Below are positions 1-17,030 of a stretch of DNA of 64,000 bases, piece by piece. Both the position numbers and the translations under genes were made by a program. How positions within the stretch are numbered: position 1 is the stretch's first letter; every line of letters starts with the position of its first letter. This DNA comes from Xylocopa sonorina (Eukaryota > Arthropoda > Insecta > Hymenoptera > Apidae), in NCBI RefSeq assembly GCF_050948175.1, contig NW_027490096.1, forward strand, positions 558,001 through 622,000, written 5' to 3'. The notes beneath the pieces are model-generated. The model was given only the letters and a program-made list of their open reading frames with translations. It made no database searches and was not told the origin of the DNA.

Positions 1-3000
1 ATTTCGAAATGAATATTATATCTTTTCATGAAACATAGAAATGAGATGCGATATCGCGTTTTGAGAAGCATTTGAACTCCATTGCCTCGATACGTACACA
101 TTTGGAAACGTAATTTCCTAGAAAGCAAGTGACGCATTTACATTCATTTGAAGCGTAGACGAGGAATACATAACACTACGCAATAAATATTATATCTCAT
201 CATGAGACATAGAAATGAGATGCGATATCGCGTTTTAAGAAGCTCTAGAACTCTATTGCTTCGATACGTAGACATCTGGAAACGTAATTTCCTAGAAAGG
301 ATGTGTCGCATTTACGTTCATTTGAAGTGTGTGCGAGGTATACATGACACTTCGCAATGAATATTATATCTTATCATGAAACATAGAAATGAGATGCGAT
401 ATCGCGTTTTGAGAATGATTAGAAATCTATTTCTTCGATACGTAGATATCTGCAAACACTACTTCCTAGCAAGGAAGTGTCGCATCTACATTCATTTGAA
501 GTAAATACGAGGTATACACGACACTTCGCAATGAATATTATATCTTATCATGAAACACAGAAATGAGATGCGATATCGCGGTTTAAGAAGCATTAGAACT
601 CTATTGCTTCGATACGTAGACATCTGGAAACGTAATTTCCTAGAGAGGATATGTCGCATTTACATTCATTTGAAGTGTAGACGAGGAATACATAACACTT
701 CGTAATGGATATTATATGTTATCACGAAACATAGAGGTGAGACGCAATATCGCGATTTAAGAGGCATTAGAACTCTATTGTTACGATACGTAGACATCTG
801 CAAACGCTATTTCCTAGCAAGGAAGTGTCGCATTTACATTCTTTTGAAGTGATTACGAGGTATACGTGACATTTCGCAATGAATATTTTATCTTATCATA
901 AAACAGAAATGAGATGCGATATCCCGTTTTAAGAAGCATTAGAGCTATATCGCTTCGAAACGTAGACATCTGGAAACGCATTTCCTAGAATGGAAGTGCG
1001 GCATTTATATTCGTTGGAAGTGTAGACGGGGAATACATAATACTTCGCAATGAATATTATATCATAACATGAAATATTGAAATTAGATGCGATATCGCTT
1101 TTTAAGAAGCATTCGAAACCTATTGCTTCGATACGTAGACATCTGCAAATGCTATTTCCTAGCAAGGAAGTGTCGCATTACATTCTTTTGAAGTGAATAC
1201 GAGGTATACATAACACTTCGCAACGAATAATATATCTTATCATGAAACATAGAAATGAGATGCGACATCTCGTTTTAAGAAGCACTAAAGCTCTATTGTT
1301 TCGATTCCTAGACATGTGGAAACGCTATTTCCTAGCAAGGAAGTGAAGCACTTACATTCTTTTGAAGTGAATACGAAGTATACATGACACTTCGCAATTA
1401 ATATTATATCTCATCACGAAACATAGAGATGAAATGCGGTATCGCGATTGAAGAAGCATTAGAACTCTATTGCTTCGATACGTAGACATCTGCAAACGCT
1501 ATTTCCTAGCAATGAAGTGTCGCATATACATTCATTTGAAGTGTATGCGATGTATAAGTAACACTTCGCAATGAATATTATATCTTATAATGAAACATAG
1601 AAATGAGTTGCGATATCGCGTTTTAAGTAGCATTAGAACTCTGTTGCTTCGGTACGTAGACATCTGCAATCGCTATTTCCTAGCAAGGAAGTGTCGCATT
1701 TTCATTCTTTTGTAGTGAATACGAGGTATACATAGCACTCCACAATGAATATTTTATCTTATCATGGAACATAGAAATGAGATGCGATTTCGCGTTTTGA
1801 GAAGCATTAGAACTCTACTGCTATAATACGTAGACATCTGCCAACGCTATTTCCTAGCAAGGAAGTGTCGCATTTACATTCCTTTGATGTGAATACGAGG
1901 TATACATAACACTCCACAATGAATATTATATCTTATCATGAAGCATATAAATGAGGAGCGATTTCGCGTTTTAAGAAGCATTAGAACTCTATTGCTATCA
2001 TGCGTAGACATCTGCAGACGCTAATTCCTAGCATGGAAATGTCGCATTTTCAATCTTTAGAACTGAATACGAGGTGTACATAACACTCCAGAATGAATAT
2101 TATATCTTATCATGAAACATAGAAGTGAGATGCAATATGGCGATTTAAGAAGCATTAGAACTCTGTTGCTTCGATACGTAGACATCTGCAATCGCTATTT
2201 CCTAGCAAGGAAGTGTCGTATTTACATTAATTTGAAGTGTATGCGAGGTATACAAGAAACTTCGCAATGAATATTACATCTTATCATGATTCATAGAAAT
2301 GAGATGCGATATCGCGCTTTGAGAAGCATTAGAACTCTATTGCTCCGATAAGTAGACATCTACAGACGCTATTTCCTAGCAAGGAAGTGTCGCATTTACA
2401 ATCTTTTGAAGTGAATACGAGGTATACATATCATTGCACAATGAATATTATAGCTTATCATGAGACATAGAAATGGGATGCGATATCGCGTTTTTAGTAG
2501 CATTAGAACCCTAATGCTACGATACGTAGACACCTGCAAGCGCTATTTCCTAGAAAGGAAGTGTCGAATTGACATTCCTTTGAAGGGAATACCAGGAATA
2601 CATAATACTCCACAATGAATATTATATCTTATAATAAAACATAGAAATGAGATGCGATATGGCATTTTAGGAAGCATTAGAACTCTATTGCTACGATGCG
2701 TAGACATCTGGAATCGTAATTTCCTAGAAAGGAAGTGTCGCATTTACATTCTTTTGAGGTGAATACGAAGTGTACATAACACTCCACAGTGATTGTTATA
2801 TCTTATTTACGAAACATAGAAGTGAGATGTGATATCGCGTTCTAAGAAGCATTAGAACTCTATTGCTTCGATACGTTGACATCTGCAAACTCTTTTGCCT
2901 AGAAAGGAAGTGTCGCATTTACATTCATTTGAAGTGTGGACGAGGAATACATAACACTTCGTAATGGATATTATATGTTATCACGAAACATAGAAGTGAG

Positions 3001-6000
3001 ACGCAATATCGCGATTTAAGAGGCATTAGAACTCTATTGCTACGATACGTAGACATCTGCTGTCGCTATTGCCTATCAAGGAAGTGTCCCAAATACGTTC
3101 GTTTGAAGTGAATACGAGGTATACATAACACTCCACAATGAATATTATATCTTATCACGAAACATAGAAATGTGATGCGATTTCGCGTTTTATGACGCAT
3201 TAGATCTCTATTGCTTCGATACGTAGACATCTGCAAACGCTATTGCCTAGCAATGAAGTGTCGCATTTACATTCTTTTGAAGTGATAACGAGGTATTCTT
3301 GACACTTCGCAATGAATATTATATCTTATCATGAAACATGGAAATGAGGTGCGATATCTTGTTTTAAGAAGCTTTAGAACTCTATTGCTACGGTGTGCAG
3401 ACATCTGCAAACGCTATATAATAGCAAGGAAGAGTCGCATTTACATTCTTTTGAAGGGAATACGAGGTATACATGACAATTCGCAATGAATATTATATCT
3501 TATCGTGAAACATATAAATGAGATGCGATATCACGTTTTGAGATGCATTACAACTCTATTGCTTCGATATATAGACATCTGGAATCGCTATTTCCTAGCA
3601 AGGATGTGTCGCATTTACATGCTTTTGAAGTGAGTACGAGGTATACATGACACTTCGCAATTGATATTATATCTTGTCATGAATCATAGAAATGAAATAC
3701 GGTATCCCGTTTTAGGCAGTATTAGAACACTGTTGCTTCGATACGTAGACATCTGCAAACGCTATTTCCTAGCAAGGAAGTGTCGCATTTACATTCATTT
3801 GAAGTGTATGCGAGGAACACATAACACTTCGTAATGAATATTATATCTTAATATGAAACATTGAATTGAGATGCGATATCGCGTTTTAAAAAGCACTAGA
3901 ACTCTATTCCATCGATACGTAGACATCTACAAACCCTATTTCCTAGCAAGGAAGTGACGCATTTACATTCATTTGAAGTGTATGCGAGGTATAAGTGACA
4001 ATTCGCAATGAATATTTCATCTTATCATGAACATAGAAATGAGATGCGATATCGCTTTTTACGAAGCATTAGAACACTGTTGCATTTGGAAACGCTATTT
4101 AAGAGCAAGGTCGTGTCGCATTTACATTCCATTGAAGTGAATACGAGGTATACATGACACTTCGCAATCAATATTATAACTTATAATGAAACATAGATAT
4201 GAGATGCGATATCGCGTTTTAAGAAGCATTAGAACTCTATTGCTACGATATGTAGACATCTGCAGACGCTATTTCCTAGCAAGGAAGTGTCGCATTTACA
4301 TTATTTTGAAGTGAATACGATGTATACATAACACTAAACAATGAATATTATATCTTATCAGTAAGCATATAAATGAGGAGCGATTTGGGGTTTAGGAAGC
4401 ATTAGAACCCTATTGCTTCGTTACGCAGAAATCTGCCATCGCTATTTCCTAGCAAGGAAGTGTCGCATTTACATTCATTTGAAGTGTATGCGAGGTATTC
4501 AAGAAACTTCGCAATGAATATTATATCTAATCATGAAACATAGAAATAAGCTGCGATATCGCGTTCTAAGAAGGATAAGAACTCCAATGCTACGATACGT
4601 AGACATCTGCAAACGCTATTTCCTAGCAAGGAAGTGTAGCATTTGCATCCATTTGAAGTGTATGCGAGGTATACATGACACTTCGCAATGAATATTATAT
4701 CTCATCATGAAAAATGGGAATGAGATGCGATATCGCGTTTTAAGAAACGCTAAAACTCTATTGCTTCGACACGTAGACATCTGCAAACGCTATTTCCTAG
4801 CAAGGAAGTGTCGCACTTACAATCTTTTGATGTGAGTAGGAGGTATACATAACACTCCACAATGAATATTATATCTTATAGTGAAACGTTAAAACGGGAT
4901 GCGAAATCTCGATTTAAGAAGCATTAGAACCATATTTCTTCGATACGTAGACATCTGCAAAAGCTACTTCCTAGCAAGGAAGTGTCGCATTTACATTCAT
5001 TTGACGTGTGTGCCAAGTACACTTGACACTTCGGACTGAATATTAATACTTATCATGAAACATAGAAGGGAGATGCGATATCGCGGTTTAAGAAGCATTA
5101 GAAATATATTGCTACGATACGTAGACTTCTGCAGACGCTACTTCCTAGCAAGGAAGTGTCGCATTTACATTCTTTTGAAGTGAATACGAGAAATAAATAA
5201 CAATCCACAATGCACATTATACCTGATCACGAAACATAGAAATGAGATGCGATATCGCGATTTAAGAAGCATTAGAACTCTATTGCTACGATTCGGAGAC
5301 ATCTGCCAACGATATTTTCTAGGAAGGAAGTGTCGCATTTACATTCATTTCTAGTGTATGGGAGGTATACAAGAGACTTCGCAATGAATATTATATCTTA
5401 TCATGTAACATAGAAATGAGATGCGATATCGCGTTTTGAGAACATTAGAACTCTACTGCACCGATACGTAGACATCTGCAAGCGCTATTTCCTAGCAAGG
5501 AAGTGTCGCATTTCCATTCGTTGGGAGTGTATGCGAGGTATACATGACTCTTCGCAATGAATGTTATATCTTATAATGACACATGGAAATGAGATACTAT
5601 ATCGCGTTTTGAGAAGCATTGGAACACTATTGCTTCGATACGTTGAAATCTGCAAACGCTATTTCCTTGCAAGGAAGTGTCGCACTTACATTCTTACTAA
5701 GTGAATACGAGGTATACGTAACACCCAATAATGAATATTATATCTTATCATGAAACATAGAAATGAGATGCGATATCGCGATTTAAGAAGAATTAGTACT
5801 CTATTGCTACGATACGTGGACATCTGCAAACGCTATTTCCTAGCAATGAAGTGTCGCATTTACATTTTTTTGAAGTGAGTACGAGGTATACATAACACTC
5901 CACAATGGACATTATATCTTATCATGAAACATAGATATGGGATGCGATATCACGATTTAAGAAGCATTAGAACTCTATTGCTTCCATACGTAGACATCTG

Positions 6001-7668
6001 CAAAAGCTATTTTCTAGAAGGGATGTGTCGCAGTTATATTCATTTGAAGTGTAGGCGAGGAATACATAACACTGCACAATGAATATTATATCTTATCACG
6101 AAACGTAGAAGTGTGATGCGATATCGCGATTTACGAAAAATTAGAGCACTATTGCTTCGATACGTAGACATCTGCCAACACCATTTCCTAGCAATGAAGT
6201 GTCGCCTTTTATTTCGTTTGAAGTGCATGCGTGGTATACAAGACACTTTGCAATGAATGTTATATCCTATGATGAAACGTAGAAATGAGATGCGATATCG
6301 CGATTTAAGAAGCATTAGAACTCTATTGCTTCGAAACGTAGACATCTGCAAACGCTATTTCCTGGCACGGAAGTGTCGCATTTACATTCATTTTAAGTGT
6401 ATGCGAGGTATACATGACACTTCTCAATGAATATTATATCTTATAATGAAACATAGAAATGAAATGCGATATCGCATTTTAAGAAGCATCATAACTCTAC
6501 TGCTACGATACATAGACATCTGCAGACGCTATTTCCTAGCAAGGAAGTGTCGCATTTACATTCTTTTGAAGTGAATACGAGGTATACATAACACTCCACA
6601 ATGAATATTATATCTTAGCATGAAGCATATAAATGGGGAAAGATTTCGCGGTTTAAGAAGCATTAGAACTCTATTGCTTCGTTACTTAGACAACTGCCAC
6701 CGCTATTTCCTAGCAAGGAAGTGTCGCATTTACATTCATTTGAAGTGTATGCGAGGTATTCAAGACACTTCGCAATGAATATTGTATCTTGTCATGACAC
6801 ATAGAAATGAGATGCGATATGACGATTGAAGAAGCTTTAGAACTCTATTGCTTCGATACGTAGACATCTGCAAACGCTATTTCGAAGCAAGGAAGTGCCG
6901 CATTTACATTCATTTGAAGTGTAGACGAGATATACATAACACTGCACAATGAATATTATATCTTATCATGAAACGTAGAAGTGAGATGCGATATCTCGTT
7001 TTAAGAAACTATAGAACTCTATTGCTACGATACGTAGACATCTGCAAACGCTATATCCTAGCAAGGAAATATCGTATTTACATTCTTTTGAACTGTATGA
7101 GAGGTATACATGACACTTCGCAATGAATATTATTTCTTGTCATAAAAGATAGAAATGAGATGCGATATCTCGTTTTAAGAAGCATTAGAACCCTGTTGCT
7201 ATGATACGTAGACATCTGCTAAAGCTATTTCCTAGCAAGGAAGTGTCGAATTTACATGCTTTTGAAGTGAATACGTGGTATACGTGACATGTCGCAATGA
7301 ATATTATATCTTACCATGAAACATAGAAATGAGATGCGATATCGAGTTTTAAGAAGCATTAGATCCCTATTGCTACGATACGTAGACATCTGCAGACGCT
7401 TTTGCCTAGCAAGGAAGTGTCACATATACGTTCGTTTGAAGTGAATACGAGGTATACATGACACTTCGCAATGAATATTATATCTTAACATGAAACATAC
7501 AAATGAGATGCGATATCGCGTTTTAGGATGCATTACAACTCTATTGCTACGATAAGAACACACCAGCAAACGCTATTTCCTTGCCGGGAAGTGTCGCATT
7601 TACATTCTTTTGAAGTGAAGACGAGGTACACATAACACTCCACAATGAACATTATATCTTATCATGAA

Positions 7669-8460
7669 ACATAGAAGTGAGATGCGATATCGCGTTCTAA
7701 GGAGCAATAGAACTTTATTGCTACGATACGTAGATATCTGCAAACGCTATTTCCAAGCATAGAAGTGTCGGATTTATATTCTTTTGAAGTGAATACGAGG
7801 TATACATGACACTTCGCAATGATTATTATATTTTATCATGAAACATAGGAATGAGATGCGGTATCGCGTTTCAAGAAAAATTAGAACTATATTGCTACGA
7901 TACATAGACATCTGCAAACGCTATTTCCTAGCAAGGAAGTGACGCATTTACATTCATTTGATGTGTATGCGAGGTATACAAGAAACTTCGCAATGAATAT
8001 TATATCTTATCATGAAACATAGAAATGGGATGCGATATCGCGATTTAAGAAGCATTGGGACACTATTGCTTTGATACGTAGACATCTGCAAACACTTTTT
8101 CCGAGCAAGGACGTGTCGCATTAACATTCTTTTGAGGTGAAGACGAGGTATACATAACATTCCACAATGAATATTATATCTTATCATGAAACATAGAAGT
8201 GAGATGCGATATCGCGTTCTAAGGAGCAATAGAACTTTATTGCTACGATACGTAGATATCTGCAAACGCTATTTCCAAGCATAGAAGTGTCGGATTTATA
8301 TTCTTTTGAAGTGAATACGAGGTATACATGACACTTCGCAATGAATATTATATTTTATCATGAAACATCGAAATGAGATGCGATATCGCGTTTTAAGAAA
8401 AATTAGAACTATATTGCTATGATACATAGACATCTGCAAACGCTATTTCCTAGCAAGGAA
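7669..8460 (+). repeat. Three-monomer local duplication
   Basis: The sequence from 7669 (ACATAGAAGTGAGATG, then GCGTTCTAAGGAGCAATAG, TTCCAAGCATAGAAG) recurs from 8191, an offset of 522 bp or three monomers. The shared rare variants extend for more than 250 bp, so this is a young local duplication. Confidence 0.85.
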
Positions 8461-11400
8461 GTGACGCATTATCATTCTTTTGAAGTGAATACGAGGTATA
8501 CATAACACTGCACAATGAATATTTTATCTTATCATGAAACATAGAAATGAGATGCGATATCGCGATTTAAGCAGCATTAGAACTCTATCTCTTCTATACG
8601 TAGACATGTGCAAACGCTACTTCCTTGCAAGGAAGTGTCGCATTTACATTCTTTTGAGGTGCGTACGAAGTATACATGACACTCCGCAATGAATATTATA
8701 TCTTATCATGAAGCATAGAACTGAGATGCGATATCGCGTTTTAAGAAGCATTAGAACACAATTGCTTCGATACGTTGACATCTGCAAACGCTACTTCCTA
8801 GCAAGGAAGTGTCGCATTTACATTCTTTTGAAGTGAATACGAGGTATACATATAACTGCGCAATGAATATTGTATCTTATCATGAAACATAGAAATGAGA
8901 TGCGATATAGGGATAATATAAGAAGAATTAGAACACTATTGCATCGATACGCAGACATCTCCAAACGCTATTTACTAGCTGGAGGTGTCGCATTTACATT
9001 CATTTGAAGTGCAGACAAGATATACATAACACTGCACAATGAATATTGTATCTTATCATGAAACACAGAAATGAGATGCGATATCGCGATTTAAGAAGCA
9101 TTAGAACTCTACTGCTTCGATACGTAGATATCTGCAAACGCTATTTCCTAGGAAGGAAGTGTCGCATTTACATTTTGTTGAGGGGAATACGACGTATACA
9201 AACACTACACAATGAATATTATATCTTATCATGAAACATAGAAATAAGATGCGATACAGCGATTTAGGAAGCATTAGAACACTATTGCTTCGATACGTAG
9301 ACATCTGCCGACGCTATTTCCTAGCAAGAATGTGTCGCATGAACATTCAGTTGAAGTGTATGCGAGGTATACAAGACACTTCGCAATGAATATTATATCT
9401 TATCATGAAGCATAGAAATGAAGTGCGATATCGCTTTTTAAGTAGCATTAGAATTCTATTGCTACGATACGTAGACATCTGCATACGCTATTTCCTAGCA
9501 AGGAAGTGTAGCACTACATTATTTTGAAGTGATTACGAGGTATGCATGACACTTCCCAATGAATATTATATCTTATCATGAAACATAGAAATGAGATGCG
9601 ACATCTTGTTCTGTGAAGCTTTAGAACTCTGTTGCTACGATACGTAGACATCTGCAATGGCTATTTAATAGCAGGGAAGTGTCGCATTTACATTCATTTG
9701 AAGTGTATGCGAGGTATACAATACACTTCGCAATGAATATTATATTTTATCGTGAAACATAGAAATGTGATGCGATCTCGCGATTTAAGAAGCATTAGAA
9801 CTCTGTTGCTACGATACGTAGACATCTGCAAATGCTATTTCCTAGCAAGGAAGTCTCGCGTTTACATTCTTTTGAAGTGAATGCGAGGTACACATAACAT
9901 TGCACAATGAATATTATATCTTATCATGAAACATAGAAATGAGATGCGATATTGCGCTTTCAGAAGCATTAGAACTCTATTGCTACGATACGTAGATATC
10001 TGGAAACGCTATTTCCTAACAAGGAAGTGTCGCAATTACATTCTTTTGAAGTGAATACGTGGTATACATAACACTCCACAATGAATATTATATCTTATCA
10101 CGAGACATAGACATGGTATGCGATATCCCGTCTTAAGAAGCATCAGATCTCTATTGATTCGATACGTAGTCATCTGCAAACGCTATTTCAAAGCAAGGGA
10201 GTGTCGCATTTGCATTCTTTTGAAGTGAGTACGAGGTATGCATGATACCCCACAATGAATATTATCTCTGATCGTGAAACATTGGAATGAGATGCGATAT
10301 CGCTCTTTAAGAAGCATTAGAACTCTATTGCTACGATACGTAGATACCTGGAAACGCTATTTCCTAGCAAGGAAGTGTCGCATTTACATTCATTTGAAGT
10401 GAATACGATGTATACATGGCACTTCGCAATGAATATTATATCGTATCATGAAACATAGAAATGAGATGCGATGTCGCGATTTAAGAAGCATTACAACTCT
10501 ATTGCTTCGATACGTAGACACCTGCAAACTCTACTTCCTATCAAGGAAGTGTCGCATTTACATTCATTTGAAGTGTATGCGAGGTATACATGACACTTCG
10601 CAATGAATAATATATCTTATCATGAAACATAGAAATGAGACGCGATATCTCGTTTTAAGAAGCATTAGAACTCTGTTGCTTCGATACGTAGACATCTGCC
10701 ATGGCTATTTCCTAGCAAGGAAGTGTCTCATTTACATTCGTTTGAAGTGTATGCGAGGTATACATGATACTTCGCAATGAATATTATATCTTATAAGGAA
10801 ACATAGAAATGAAATGCTATATCGAGTTTTAAGAAGCATTAGAACACTATTGCTATGATACGTAGACATCTGCAGACGCTATTTCGTAACAAGGAAGTGT
10901 CGCATTTACATTCATGTGAAGGGTAGACGAGATATACATAACACTGCATAATGAATATTATATCTTATAATGAAACGTAGAAGTGAGATGCAATATCGCT
11001 TTTTAAGAAGCATTAGTACTCTGTTGCTTCGATACGTAGACATCTGCAAACGCTATTTCCTAGCAAGGAAGTGTCGCATTTACATTCATTTGAAGTGCAG
11101 ACGAGATGTACATAACACTGAACAATGAATACTGTATCCTATCATGAAACACAGAAATGAGATGCGATATCGCGATTTAAGAAGCATCAGAACACTATTG
11201 CTACGATACGTAGACATCTGCAAACGCTATTTCCTAGCAAGCAAGTGTCGCATTTACATTGTTTTGAAATGAATACGAGGTATACATGACACTTCGCAAT
11301 CAATATTGTACCTTATCGTGAAACATACAAATGAGATGCGATATCGCGTTTTAAGAAGAATTAGAACTCTATTTCTACGATACGTAGGCATCTGCAGACG

Positions 11401-14400
11401 CTATTTCCTAGCAAGGATGTGTCGCATTTACATTCTTTTGAAGCGAATACGAGGTATACATAACACTGAACAATAAATATTATATCTTATCATGAAACAT
11501 AGAAATGAGATGCGATATCGCGTTTTAAGAAGAATTAGAACTCTATTGCTTCGATACTTAGATAACTGCAAACGCTATTTCCTAGCAAGGAAGTGTCGCA
11601 TTTACATTTGTTTGAAGTGTTTGCGAGGTACACAAAACATTTCGCAATGAATATTATATCTTATCATGACACATAGAAATGAGATGCGATGTCGCGTTTT
11701 AAGAAGCATTAGAACTCAATTGCTACGATACGTAGACATCTGCAAACGCTATTTCCTAGCAAGGAGGTGCCGCGTTTACACTTATTTGTAGCGTAGACGA
11801 GGAATACATAACACTTCGCAATGAATATTATACCTTATCTTGAAACATAGAAATGAAATGCGATATCGCAAATTAAGCTGCATTAGAACACAATTGCTTC
11901 GATAAGTAGACATCTTGGAACGCTATTGCCCAGCAAGGAAGTGTCGTATTTACATTCTTTTGAAGTGAATACGAGGTATACATGACACTTCGCAATGAAT
12001 GTTATATCTTATCACGAAACATAGAAATGAAATGCGATATGGCGATTTAAGAAGCATTAGATCTCTATTGCTTCGATACGTAGACATCTGCCAACGCTAT
12101 TTCCTAGCAAGGAAGTGTCGCATTTACATTCTTTTGAAGTGAATCCGAGGTATACATGACACTTCGCAATCAATATTATATCTTATCATAAAACATAGAA
12201 ATGGGTTGCGATAATGCGTTTCAAGAAGCACTAGATCTCTATAGCTACGATACGTAGATATCTGCGGACGCTATTTCCTAACATGGAAGTGTCGCATTTA
12301 CATTCTTTTGAAGTGAGTACGAGGTATACATAACATTCCACAATGAATATTATATCTTATCATGAAACATGGAAGTGTAATGCGATATGGCGATTTATGA
12401 AGCATTAGAACTCTATTGCTTCGATACGTAGACATTTAAAATCGCTATTTCCTAGCAACGAAGTATCGCATTTACATTCATTTGAAGTGTATGCGAGGTA
12501 TAAGTAACACTTCGCAATGAATATTATATATCATCAAGAAACATAGAAATGAGATGCGATATCGCGTTTTAAGAAGCGTTAGAACTCTATTGCTTCGATA
12601 CGTAGACATCTACAATCGCTATTTTCTAGCCGGGAAGTGTCGCATTTACATTCATTTGAAGTGAATACGAGGTATACATGACACATCGCCATGAATATTA
12701 TATCTTATCCTGAAACAGAAATGAGGTGCGATATACCGTTTTACGAAACATTAGAAACCTATTGCTTCGATACGTAGACATCTGCCAACGCTATTTCCTA
12801 GCAAGGAAGTGTCGCATTTACATTCGTTTGAAGTGTTTGCGAGGTACACAAAGCATTTCGCAATGAATATTATATCTTATCATGACACATAGAAATGAGA
12901 TGCGATGTCGCGTTTTGAGAAGCATTAGAACTCTAATGCTACGATACGTAGACATCTGCAAACGCTATTTCCTAGCAAGCAAGTGTCGCATTTACATTTA
13001 TTTGAAGTGAATACGAGGTATACATAACAATGCACAATTAATATCATACCTTATAACGAAACATAGAAATCAAATGCTATATCCCCATTTAAGTAGCATT
13101 AGAACTCTATTGCTTCGATGCGTAGACATCTGCTTACGCTATTTCCTAGCAAGGCAGTGTCGCATTTACATTCATTTGAAGTGTATGCGAGGTATACATG
13201 ACACTTCGCAATGAATATTATATGTTATCATGAAACATAGAAATGAGATGCAATATTTCGTTTTAAGATGCATTAGAACCCTATTGCTTCGAATTCGCAG
13301 ACATCTCGAAACGCATTTCCTATGCAAGGAAGTCTGGCATTTACATTCTTTAGATGTGTAGACGAAGTATACATAACACTTCGCAATGAATATTGTTTCT
13401 TACCATGAAACATAGAAAGGAGATGCGATATCGCGTTTTAAGAAGCATTAGAACACCCTTTCTGCGATACGTAGACATCAGCAAACGCTATTTCCTAGCA
13501 ATGAAGAGTCGCATTTACATTCATTTGAAGTGTATGCGAGGTATACGTGATACTTCGCAATGAATAATATACCGTACCATGAAACATAGGAATGAGATGC
13601 GGTATCTCGTTCTAAGAAGCATTAGAACTCTATTGCTTCGAAACGTAGACATCTGCAATCGCTATTTCCTAGCAAGGAAGTGTCGCATTTATATTCTTTT
13701 GAAGTGAATGCGAGGAATACATAACATTGCACAATGAATATTATATATTATCGTGAAACATAGAAATGAGATGCGATATCGCGAATTAAGCAGCATTAGA
13801 ACTCTATTGCTTCGATAACTAGCGATCTGCAAACGCTATTTCCTAGCAGGGAAGTGTCGCATTTACATTCTTTTGAAGTGAATACGAGGTATACATGACA
13901 CTCCGCAATGAATATTATATCTTATCATGAAACGTAGGAATGAGATGCGATATGGCTAATTAAGAAGCAATAGATCTCTATTCCTTCAATACGTAGACAT
14001 CTGCCAACGCTATTTCCTAGCAAGAAAGTGTCGCATTTACATTCATTTGAAGTGTATGCGAGGTATTCAAGACACTTCGCAATGAATATTATATCTAATC
14101 ATGAAACATAGAATTAAGATGCGATATTTCGTTTTAAGGAGCATTGGAACTCTATTGCTTCGATACGTAGACATCTGCAGACGCTATTTCCTAGGAAGGA
14201 AGTGTCGCATTTACATTATTTTGAAGTGAATACGATGTATACATAACACTAAACAATGAATATTATATCTTATCAGTAAGCATATAAATGGGGAGCGATT
14301 TGGGGTTTAGGAAGCATTAGAACACTATTGCTTCGTTACGTAGAAATCTGCCATAGCTATTTCCTAGCAAGGAAGTGTCGCATTTACATTCTTTTAAAGT

Positions 14401-17030
14401 GAATACGAGGTATACATAACACTCCACATTAAATATTATATCTTATTGTGACACATAGAGATGTGATGCGATATCGCGTTTTAAGAAGCATTAGAATCCT
14501 ATTGCTTCTATACGTAGACATCTGCAAACGCTATTTCCTAGCAAGGAAGTGTCGCATTTACATTTATTTGAAGCGTATGCGCTGTATACATGACACACCA
14601 CAATGAATATTATATCTTATCACGAATCATGGAAATGAGAAGCGATATCGCGTTTTAAGAAGCATTAGAACTCCATTGCTTCAATACGTAGACGTCTGCA
14701 AACGCCATTTACTAGCAAGGAAGAGTCGCACTTACTTTCTTTTGATGTGAATACGAGGTATACATAACACTGCACATTGAATATTATATCTTATCATGAA
14801 ACATAGAGATGTGATGCGATTTCGCGTTTTAAGAAGCATTAGAATCCTATTGCATCTATACGTAGACATCTGCAAACGCTATTTCCTAGCAAGGAAGTAT
14901 CGCATTTACATTCATTTGAAGCGTATGCGCTGTATACATGACACTCCATAATAAATATTATATGTTATCATGAAACATTGAAATGAGATGCGATATCGCG
15001 TTTTAAGAAGAATTAGATCTCTATTGCTACGATCCGTAGGCATCTGCAGACGCTATTTCCCAGCAAGGAAGTGTCGCATTTACATTCTTTGGAAGTGAAT
15101 ACGAGGCATACATAACACTCCACAATGAACATTATATCTTATCATGAAACATAGAAATGAGATGCGATATCTCGTTTTAGGAAACATTAGAACCCTATTC
15201 CTTCGATGCGTAGACATCTGCAAACGCTATTTCCTAGCAGTGAAGTGTCACATTTACATTCATTTGAAGTGTATGCGTGGTATACCTGACACTTCGCAAT
15301 GAATATTATATGTTATCATGACACATAGAAATGAGATGCGATATCGCGATTTAACAAGCATTGGAATTCTAATGCTTCGATACGTAGACAACTGCAAACG
15401 CAACATCCTAGCAAGGAAGTGTCGCATTTACATTCTTTTGAAGGGAATACGAGGTATGCATGACACTTCCCAATGAATATTATATCTTATTATAAAACAT
15501 AGTATTGATATGCCATATCTCGTTATAAGAAGCATTAGAACTCTATTGCTTCCATACGTAGACACCTGCCAAAGCTATTTCCTAGCAAGGAAGTGTCGCA
15601 TTTACATTCCTTTGATGTGAATACGAGGTATAAGTGACACTTCGCAATGATTATTTTATCTTACCATGAAACATAGAAATGAGCTGCGATATCGCGGTTT
15701 AAGAAGCATTAGATCTTCATTGCTACGATACGTAGATATCTGCAAACGCTGTTTCCTAGCCAGGAAGTGTCGCATTTACATTCTTTTGATGTGAATACGA
15801 GGTTCACATGACGCTTCGCAATGAATATTATCTCTTATCATGATACATAGAAATATGATGCGACATCTCGTTTTAAGAAGCATTAGAGCTCTATTGCTTA
15901 GATACGGAGACATCTGCAATCGCTATTTCCTAGAATGGAAGTGTCGCATTTACATTCTTCTGAAGTGAATACGAGGTGTACGTGACACTTCGCAATGAAT
16001 ATTATATCTTATCATGAAACATAGAAATGCGATGCAACATCTAGTTTTAAGAAGCATTAGAACACTTTTGTTTCGATACGTTCACATCTGCAAACGCTAT
16101 CTCCTAGCAAGGAAGTGTCGCATTTCGTTTCGTTTGAAGTGAATACGAGGTATACATGACACTTCGCAATGAATATTATACCTTATTAGGGATCATAGAA
16201 ATGAAATGCGATATAGCGATTTAAGAAGCATTAGAACTCTATAGCTTCGATACGGAGATATCTGCAAAGGCTAATTCCTGGCAAGGAAGTGTCGCATTTA
16301 CATTCATTTGAAGAGAATACGAGGTATACATGTAACTTCGCAATGAATATTATATCTTATCATGAAACATAGAAATGAAATACGGTATCCCGTTTTAAGC
16401 AGCATTAGAACACTATTGCTTCGATACGTAGACATCTGCAAACGCTATTTCCTAGCAGGGAAGTGTCGCATTTTCATTCTTTTCAAGTGAATACGAGGTA
16501 TACATGACACTTCGAAATGAATATTATTCCTTATCACGAAACATAGAAATGAGATACGATATCCCGGTTTAAGAAGCATTAGAATTCTATTGCTTCGTTA
16601 CGTAGACATCTGCCTACGCTATTTCCCTGCAAAGAAGTGTCGCATTTACATTCTTTTGAAGTGAATACGAGGTATACATAACACTTCCCAATGAATATTA
16701 TATCTTATCATGACACATAGAAATGTGATGCGATATCACGTTTTAAGAAGCATTAGAATCCTATTGCTTCTATACGTAGACATCTGCAAACGCTATTTCC
16801 TAGCAAGGAAGTGTCGCATTTACATTCTGTTGAAGTTAATTCGAGGTATACATGACACTTCACAATGAATGTTATATCTTATCGTGAAACATAGAAATGA
16901 GATGCGACATCTCGTTTTAAGAAGCATTAGAACTCTACTGCTTCAATACGGAGACATCTGCAAACGCTATTTCCTGGCAAGGAAGTGTCGCATTTACGTT
17001 CGTTTGAAGTGAATACGAGGTATACATGTA